Source of the DNA: Annulohypoxylon bovei var. microspora
Taxonomy: Eukaryota > Ascomycota > Sordariomycetes > Xylariales > Hypoxylaceae
Length of the DNA stretch: 64,000 nt
Direction: 5' to 3'
Assembly: GCA_022836615.1 (NCBI GenBank)
Contig: MU405267.1
Span: 124,001-188,000 of the forward strand
Each line of letters starts with the position of its first letter. The stretch's first letter is position 1. Made by a program: the position numbers and the translations under genes. The notes beneath the pieces were generated by a model. The model was not told where the DNA came from and made no database searches. It worked only from the letters and a program-made list of their open reading frames with translations. Below, piece after piece: positions 57,270 through 64,000 of this stretch.

Positions 57270-58126
57270 TTAATGTCTCCGGCCGCTCCCATTCCCGTTC
57301 GCTACCGCATCCGGATCCTCTTCCGGCAACTCCGAGCCTAGCACTATGGGGTCGACCCAGCTCCGAGAGAGCCCTCCTCCTTGCTCTCTAGTAGTCTCAT
57401 GTTGTTCAAGCCGGTACGGGTCCCCGGGTTCGTTTATCGGCGCGAAGTCAAAGATACGGTAGTCGGCATTGAAGTACCAATAGCCGGAGACGGCCAGGCG
57501 TAAGAAAGCCGAGTGAGAGACGACGACGATGACCTTCTCCGGACGTTCGTATAATTTCTTCAAGGCCGTCTGAGCGCGTAACAGGATGGCCGCCTTGGTG
57601 AAGTGGTAGTGACTTGCCGCCGGCGATGTCTTATCTGGGAACACAGGATCGACCTTCGAAAAGTCCACCACGGGAAACTCCTCTACGAGCTGATCGATAG
57701 GGCTTCCGGTGTCACACAAGCTGGCCGAATTTTCTATCGAGATGTCTTAGGTTCCCGGAGAGGCTTTAAGAATGCGATGCTAGAACATGAAACCTACCTT
57801 GCCAACCCGCATCAGCCTCGATCTTGACGCCTCTCTCCACGAGCCAGTCGACGGATCGCAAAGCAGTCTGCACCGTCCTGCGCAGAGGAGAGACTATTAT
57901 GAGTTCGGCTTTTTGAGCCAGCGGGTTTTCTACGAGGCTCTGCCGTAGGTCTGCGCATTGCTTGTGCCCCTCCTCGGTCAGATCCGGATCTGGTAATGTG
58001 AAATTCACTAGACGAAATCAGAACCGAGGCTTAGAAGCTTATATAAGACGAGCCCGCAATAGCAAACTAACATTCTGCATTATGACGAGCTTGAGCATGA
58101 CGGACAAGTATAAGAGTTGGAGGCAT
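57270..58126 (-). CDS. Histidine phosphatase (phosphoglycerate mutase-like)
   Basis: Three exons give 242 residues: 58126-58072, 58007-57798 and 57733-57270. It starts MPPTLILVRHAQARHNAE with the phospho-histidine RHA motif. It continues NFTLPDPDLTEEGHKQCADL, then IIVSPLRRTVQTAL with the phosphate-binding Arg, and VIVVVSHSAFLRLA with the second catalytic His. Introns start GTTAGT and GTAGGT. Members dephosphorylate small metabolites or proteins; the true glycolytic mutase has a different pattern. It is likely cytosolic. The substrate is unknown. It is divergent from CTNNBL1. Confidence 0.86.
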
Positions 58127-58765
58127 TCTGAAGAAAGAATCACTGGTTCTAAGTGAGGTTTGTGATGTCTGTGATGTGTCTATTCCTAGGTCACATGAGA
58201 TGACAAGTAGAATGATACCTACTAGGTAGTAGGTAGGTAGGTTATCGATCTGGAGTGGATGGGATAAGCTCTCTTATATATCCCTCTCAAAGAACGGCAA
58301 TGCAAGACTACTAGGTGAGTAAGGCTGAAAGAAGCCTAAACCTGCTTACTGTTGGACAGAGTGCGGTCGAAGTAGTTGAAGCTTCCGAAGTTGTTACTTA
58401 AAAAACGGCCGACACTTACATGGATATCTACCGAGCAGTTTACCTGCGCCTGTCTTTTAGTGCATCGCGCTGTGGAGACGCGCTACTACTCTGCTACAGA
58501 GGGTTCCAGGGCTCCAGGGCTCCGAACAGGAAAGCGTGACGCCTAACGGTAGGGACTTATGCACTGTGACTGTCCGAAATTTAAAGTTTGGAAGCTACCC
58601 CCGACGTATGTACATCCATGCACCTAGCGATTGCATATAGAAATTGAAGCTTGACGTTTTTACATTTTTGCATCTACGATTCTCGATGTTGTCTTCAATC
58701 AACCTTGGAACCCTTGCGATCTTCACCATACACCTACACGACACGTTATAAGATTATATTGCACG
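58127..58765. promoter_or_regulatory. Divergent promoter phosphatase/CTNNBL1
   Basis: The 639 bases separate two divergent start codons. GGTAGTAGGTAGGTAGG lies at 58225-58241. No specific factor site was assigned. Confidence 0.45.
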
Positions 58766-60683
58766 ATGGCCAACATAGATGATCTCTTCAAGGTCGGTTC
58801 GAAATTGCGCCTCAATTGCATTTTTCCACCTTCAACTAACCCAATCCTCTACCTAGGCATCTGGTGTTAGCAGCAAGCGCAAGCTCGAACCTCTTCGTGA
58901 TCCCAGTACGCCTTGCCCTTATTCTTCCTCCTGGTTCGAAGTCATGCCGACTAACATATGTCGTGTCACAGATGAGATTTACAAGTCTGTCCGTCTATCG
59001 TCGAATAGGCCCAGTAGTCGCCACGCGCACGTTGAAGAGGCTGGAGATAGGGACGAAGACGATACCGAAGCAGGACCCGCACCTCCTCCAGACGATGACG
59101 AGAACGGGGACCTTGGGCCAGCACCCCCGCCGGAGGATGACGATTTTGGGGGTAGCGGATTGACGGCCCAGGAGGAGGAAGCCTTAGATTATGTCGACGC
59201 TGTTGATCCTGCTAATGATCCATACCCTACCAAGTTCGACAGCACCTGGCTGCGGAAGGCCGCCCTCAACTTCGAAAAGCGTATAAACAAGAATGCGGAG
59301 CTACGCGCCAAATACGAGAACGAGCCGAAGAAGTTCATCGATAGCGAGGCTGACCTCGACAAGGAGATCAAGAACTTATCTATCCTATCCGAGCACCCGG
59401 AACTGTACCCGGAGTTCGTGAACTTGGGTAGCGTCGCGAGCTTAGTCAGCCTACTGACACACGAGAACACGGATATTGCGATCGATGTCGTCGAGATCAT
59501 CAACGAACTGACGGACGAGGACGTCGAGGCCGACGAGGAGCAGTGGAACGCTCTCGTCGACGCCCTCTTAGAAGCTGACCTGCTAGGGTTGCTAGTGTCA
59601 AATTTCGAGAGGTTAGACGAGGAACAAGCTGGTGATCAGAGCGGTGTTTATTATGCCCTGAGCATAGTGGAGAATCTATGTAGCGGTAAGGCGGACACGA
59701 CAGAGAAGGTTGTGGAGAGCGACAAGCTGCTCAGGTGGCTATTACGGCGAATACAGGTCAAAGAGCCCGCCGTCAGCCAAAATAAGCAGTACGCGGCCGA
59801 GATTATAGCAATCCTGATGCAGACCTCGTCGAAACCCCGAAGAAAGCTGGCAAGCTTGGATGCCGTGGAGGTTCTTCTCCAACTGGTATCGTCCTATCGG
59901 AAACGCGACCCCGAAAAGGGAGGCCACGAAGAGGAGTATATGGAGAATCTTTTCGAGGCTCTGACGTCTCTCGCGGACGAACCCGAAGGCAAGGCCAAAT
60001 TCGTGGAGGCCGACGGCGTCGAGCTGTGCCTGCTGATGCTGAAGGAGGGCAAGAGGAGCAAGGCCTCCACGCTACGGCTCCTCGACCACGCCGTAGGGGG
60101 TCCCGGCGCAGCGGGGGTCGACGTGTGCCAGCAGCTGGTCAAGGACGGCGGACTAAAGACCCTCTTTACGCTATTCATGAAGAAGAATATGGACCGCATT
60201 ACCACGGAGCACCTGATCAGCATGTTCGGGACTCTGCTACGACTACTACCGGCGGACTCGAGCGAGCGGATCCGGACGTTAGCGAAGTTCGTCGAGAAGG
60301 ACTACGAGAAGACGGCCAAGCTAGTCAAGATAAGAAGAGACTACGCGGCGCGCCTGAAGTCCGCAGACGAGGAAATCCGCGCAAAACAGAAAAGTATGGG
60401 TGCCGACGAAGAGGATATGAAAGGGGAGTTGTTTTTACGACGGCTCGACGCCGGCCTCTTCTGCCTGCAAACGTTAGACGTAGTATTGGCCTGGCTGGTT
60501 GCAGAGGACGACGGCGCGAAGGAGACGATCCGGAAACTTCTCGCAGACCAAGACGAGACATTCCGTGATATCAAGGATACCCTGGAAGAACAGCTCGACG
60601 GAATCGAAGCTGAGAACACGGAGGACAAAGACCCGTGGGGTTTGAAAGATATGCTTTCAACGCTAGTGGAATTCCTTGAGTGA
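58766..60683 (+). CDS. Beta-catenin-like protein 1 (CTNNBL1), armadillo fold
   Basis: Three exons give 595 residues: 58766-58792, 58857-58905 and 58972-60683. The N-terminus has a basic nuclear signal (SSKRKLEP), then an acidic Pro-rich segment. Residues 100-590 are armadillo-like helices with CTNNBL1 landmarks: FDSTWLRKAALNFEKRINKN, KFIDSEADLDKEIKNLSIL, SEHPELYPEFVNLGSVASLV, LLTHENTDIAIDVVEIINEL and VYYALSIVENL. CTNNBL1 associates with the Prp19/CDC5L spliceosome complex in the nucleus. The first donor, GTCGGT, is non-standard but followed by a CTAAC branch site and CTAG acceptor. Confidence 0.93.
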
Positions 60684-61043
60684 TCCGGACGAGCAGGTTG
60701 CACGGATCATAGCTTCGAGAGGAATCAATTGATGATGAATAATGCGTAGCATGCCGGCTTCTTAGCGCGGCATACCTTGGTACCTCGGATCTCTTTTATG
60801 AACAGACAACATTGAAGCTTCTCGCGGCTAGCGACACCAATTCTCCTTCATTCATTTGAGGCCTCCTCCAAAACACTTGACACTTGACATCTGTAGCACT
60901 GGATATAGTACTGGATAATACGTAACACGGCTAGAGCCCCCCGGTACAAAAACCTATCGTGATGCACGTGCCAGTCTTCCCCCTAAAATGTATTCCCAGA
61001 CGTGGCGAGCCTCCTCTCTAGGCGAACAGAGCGTACTATACAT
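60684..61043. other. Intergenic between convergent CTNNBL1 and VMA10
   Basis: Shared 3' flank; no gene or repeat recognised. Confidence 0.5.
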
Positions 61044-61761
61044 CTACGCCTTCTCGGGCGGGACGGGCTTCACGTCGAACACGGCATTTAGCAGGTCCTC
61101 GACGACCTTAGACTGGCTCTTCTCGCCGGCGGCTTGGATCTCCTTGATCTTGGCATCGGCCTCCTTGTTGGCCTCGTCTTCGGCTTCCTTGTTGCCTTGG
61201 GTGTGCTGGAGCAAAGGCATAGTAGTTAGCGCATGTATTGCGAAGTACCTAGTAGATCGTTGTAGATCGTTGTAGGTCATTCGCTCGGGTGTTAGGGGAC
61301 GACGAATCCGTACCTCTGACTCGAATGTCTTGAACTCATCGTCTTTCGATCTGCGATAGGCCTCTATCTCTTTCTTGGCCTCATCTCGCGCTTCTCGTAC
61401 TCTTTTGGTTCGGACTATAGGCAACAAATTAGCAACCAAATCGACGAGCCGCCTCTACGGGTTCGTAGTCAGGGCGTGAAGAGTGTGAGAAGTGTGAGGA
61501 GCGTGACTGACATTCCCGGGCTTTTTGGACTATCTTGGAAGCTTCCCTCTCCGCCTACAGCTATTTGTTAGCTTTGTCTACCTCAAGGATTCCGTTATGT
61601 TGATTCGGAACTGTTGTAAGCTGGGTCTGGGCGATTGCGTACATCGAGTAGGGTCTGGATGCCTGCCGAGTTTTGGGCCGACTATGTTCGAGAAAAGCAT
61701 GGTCAGCTAATTGCATTGACTTATACTTAGGTTTATCAGTATTGTTGACTATCCATACCAT
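61044..61761 (-). CDS. VMA10: V-type proton ATPase subunit G
   Basis: Five coding exons give 115 residues, the family length: 61761-61759, 61681-61643, 61554-61512, 61414-61314 and 61205-61044. The first holds only the ATG; its intron starts GTATGG and ends CATAG. The product starts MSAQNSAGIQTLLDAEREAS, then KIVQKAREFRTKRVREARDE, AKKEIEAYRRSKDDEFKTFE and a long heptad region rich in Glu, Lys and Ala. Subunit G pairs with E in the peripheral stalk that holds the V1 head of the vacuolar ATPase. The exon pattern matches the protein's domain-free coiled coil. It is divergent from PET117. Confidence 0.93.
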
Positions 61762-62329
61762 CCTGTTATATTATAGAAGTCGGTCTTATGTATACCTAGG
61801 TAAGTCGACTTAGATGAAAGGAGACGGCGAGATGTTTGTCAATTTCGTAACTGACGTATGGTGTCGCAAACAAAGAACAATTGTGATAGGTTGGGGAGGT
61901 TGTAAGAGGGTAGGTTTTGGTAGCTATCCGGATCAATCAACGATCACTGACGAAGGTCACAGGCCAGGCAGGGGTTGGCTATAGGTATTGGGTAGCACAA
62001 GCAACCTAAAGCTCCACCTGCAGCTAGGGACCGTCGGATGAGGGAAAAACAGCAACGCCGCACATAGCACAACCCCCCACAATGGAACTCAATTGATCGT
62101 TATCGATAGTAATAAAATAATTAGAGCGACGGAACTAGCCACTAACGTCATTTGGTAAGTACATACCTAAGTACGCACTCTGGCACTGAAGCTTGAAATT
62201 TATCTTTGCTCCAATAACCTGGAAACTTGGATGACTCAGTCTCAGCTCAACAACAGATAAGGAGAGATGAAAATGGTCTTATAGTGACTATAGAGGAATT
62301 AGTACGAGTCGAGTCGAATTGGTCTGAAT
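61762..62329. promoter_or_regulatory. Divergent promoter VMA10/PET117
   Basis: The 568 bases separate two divergent start codons. No specific site was assigned. A short ATG frame at 62231 (nine codons) lies upstream of PET117 and could be an upstream open frame if it is in the leader. Confidence 0.45.
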
Positions 62330-62647
62330 ATGTCTCGCGCCTCGAAGCTCACGTTAGCGGGCACCTCTCTCTTCGCCGTAGGTACGGTCATCATAGTGCA
62401 CTTTCAGCAGAAGATGGAAAAAGAGGTATTGCTATTCTCCGGAACCGTTGATCGAATATATACATACTTATCAAGTATATAGGCCATGCATCAAGGCGTC
62501 GTGCGCGACATGGAGCAGCAGCGCATAAAGAAGGAACGCCAGCTCGACTTTGACATGCAGAAAGTCCTGGAGGAGGAATATAAGAAGGGCCAAACTGTCC
62601 GAGACACCACAGCGGGAGTCGAAGCTAAAAAAGTACCAGACCGGTAG
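62330..62647 (+). CDS. PET117: Cytochrome c oxidase assembly protein Pet117
   Basis: Two exons, 62330-62425 and 62483-62647, give 86 residues; the 57-nt intron starts GTATTG and ends TATAG. It starts MSRASKLTLAGTSLFAVGTV, like yeast Pet117 (MSRASKITFAASC...). Then comes the membrane helix, VHFQQKMEKE across the junction, AMHQGVVRDMEQQRIKKERQ and a charged coiled tail. Pet117 lies in the mitochondrial inner membrane and supports heme A synthesis by Cox15 in complex IV assembly. It should not be confused with the overlapping open frame at 62227-62451, which is a shadow. Confidence 0.9.
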
Positions 62648-63371
62648 CCCTATATGTGGCGGTTGTCTTATTCCATTTATTCTCTATCGGGTAGAGACAT
62701 AGTCGCTTCATCCGTCATCTCAAATTTTGAATTTTGAAATCTCAACGTCTCTAGAGCTCGCGCATATCGTCGAGGGACGGCAGGGCTTTTTCCAGGTGCG
62801 TGACGACTTAATTATTAAGGGGGAAACGACTGTGTTAAACAGCAGGACTTTAGCTTCCAGGTGTTTATACCAGCAAGCTTGATCGGCTGAGAGGAGGTTA
62901 GGATGTTTGGTGTCACCGCTGACAATGCTACAACTCTTCTCTCCTCAACTAACATCTCACGCGGACGATGTCCTATTTCTCGCCAAGTGAATTACCGAGC
63001 TGCTGAATAGGTAGGTAGATATCTAATAGCAATGTACTATTACATGAAAAATCAACAAATTAGGTACCAGTTTATATCACTCGAGAGCAAGATGCCAATG
63101 TGTCGTACTAGGTTGTCAAAGGCGCCTAGATTCATTCAACCTAGATATAATTTCCACTGCCTCGCCTTTAGCACTTCTCAATTTCAATTTCACTGTTGAT
63201 CTTTATTTATAGACTGGTTATCAAGAATAAACACACTACGCTCTAAGACTATAAGGCTATCTAGGAAACCATATCTAGGTTTCTGATACTATACAGGGTG
63301 TATCTTCTTCCTCTTGGCCTCACACCGATGCACGCATCGCCCAGTTATCTCATAAATCGTCTATTGTGCCT
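62648..63371. other. Intergenic between convergent PET117 and the transporter
   Basis: AT-rich 3' flanks; no gene or repeat recognised. Confidence 0.5.
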
Positions 63372-64000
63372 TTATACCTTGATGTTTATGTTTGACATGT
63401 CAATTTGGTCTTTGTATTTCTTGATCACGTCACCCTCAACACGCTCCGCGAATACGTCCACGTTGGTCGACGCGAACTTCCGAGCGCTGATCTTCTGCTC
63501 GAACAAGAGGTCCAACTCCGCGAACGTGCGTCCGGCCGGCTCGGGAACGCGGAAGTAAGTGTAGACGAAACAGAGGAAGCAAGAACCCGCCTACGGAGAT
63601 GTATCGTTAGCAAATGAAGAATTGATAAACCCGGCGACACACTCACCCAGAAGAATCCGGCAAAATTGCCCCAATTCCAAGCCTGAGGATTCAGCATGTA
63701 CGGCGTCAAAACACCGCAGATGATGCCGACAACGTTGCTACATTCTGTTAGCTTCAAGTGCTAAACACTTACTGAAATCAAGGGAATCTTACTAGAGGAT
63801 ACGTCCAAGCACCACGGTCTTGATCTGGAGACGTCTCGCCGATATCTCTGCGACTAGAGAGTAGCAGACGGTCCCGACGGTCAGCTGGTAGCACAGAGCC
63901 CACACCAACATGATGCTGCCCGTGGCAAGGGACGCGGCGTTCCTGTCTGCGGCCAGGCCGAGGAACCCGAGGATCATGAGCATTGTGAAGAGGCTGGCAA
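63372..64000 (-). CDS. MFS sugar transporter, C-terminal part (continues past the window)
   Basis: Three exons are visible: from beyond 64000 to 63793, 63737-63647 and 63590-63372. They encode helices 8-12 of a sugar/proton symporter: SIMLVWALCYQLTVGTVCYS, LVAEISARRLQIKTVVLGRI, LYNVVGIICGVLTPYMLNP, WNWGNFAGFFWAGSCFLCF and YTYFRVPEPAGRTFAELDLL. The pattern fits alpha-glucoside (maltose) permeases of fungi. It then ends in a charged cytoplasmic tail. The N-terminal half and start lie outside. The substrate is inferred only. Confidence 0.88.

Noticed and set aside
62227..62451. 74-codon frame over PET117 exon 1
   Set aside because: Starts at a non-ATG codon and runs in a different frame from the Pet117 protein, which fits the family exactly.

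Overview
The window is nuclear DNA of a filamentous ascomycete (Pezizomycotina, most likely Sordariomycetes). Most genes carry short introns of about 50 to 250 nt with GT(A/G)NGN donors, CTAAC/CTAAT-type branch sites and (C/T)AG acceptors. The families are fungal or ascomycete-typical: a CFEM protein, Som1, an alpha-pheromone receptor, a Dfg5/Dcw1 mannanase and a SUR7/PalI protein. Intergenic DNA is peppered with GGTA/TACC-type motifs. RPB2 and RACK1 are present almost complete and could place the species precisely. I could not run a search, so family names rest on motifs and on splice junctions that restore frame.

Layout. 0.7-12.7 kb is gene-dense: a CFEM membrane protein; three nuclear genes for mitochondrial proteins in a row (MRPL22, COX9, SOM1); an XRCC2-like recombinase paralogue head-to-head with SOM1; a FAR1-like zinc-finger protein; and a three-domain isochorismatase/AlkB/GST-like protein. 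12.7-20.2 kb is a gene-poor island with two degraded inverted-repeat elements. One is an AT-rich hAT-like element with an 8-bp target duplication. 20.2-36 kb holds an intronless LRR-kinase of bacterial appearance, TAF8, RACK1 with a U24-like snoRNA in an intron, the STE2-type receptor, a SUR7-like protein and RPB2. 36-43 kb is a second gene-poor island with another inverted-repeat element. 43-64 kb holds a secreted GH2 glycosidase, an unknown coiled-coil protein, an extended SDR, a GPI-type wall protein, a GH76 mannanase, a histidine phosphatase, CTNNBL1, VMA10, PET117 and the 3' end of a sugar transporter. It also carries a well-delimited hAT MITE with a perfect 8-bp target duplication and a smaller inverted-repeat element.

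Working together. COX9, SOM1 and PET117 all serve cytochrome c oxidase (subunit, inner-membrane peptidase factor, assembly factor), and MRPL22 belongs to the mitoribosome. TAF8, RPB2 and CTNNBL1 serve transcription and splicing. The CFEM, GPI-type, GH76 and SUR7-like proteins serve the cell surface. No biosynthetic cluster, CRISPR array, tRNA or rRNA gene was found. Several small multi-exon genes (COX9, SOM1, VMA10, PET117) are split into very short exons and were rebuilt by hand; their exon limits are given in the entries.
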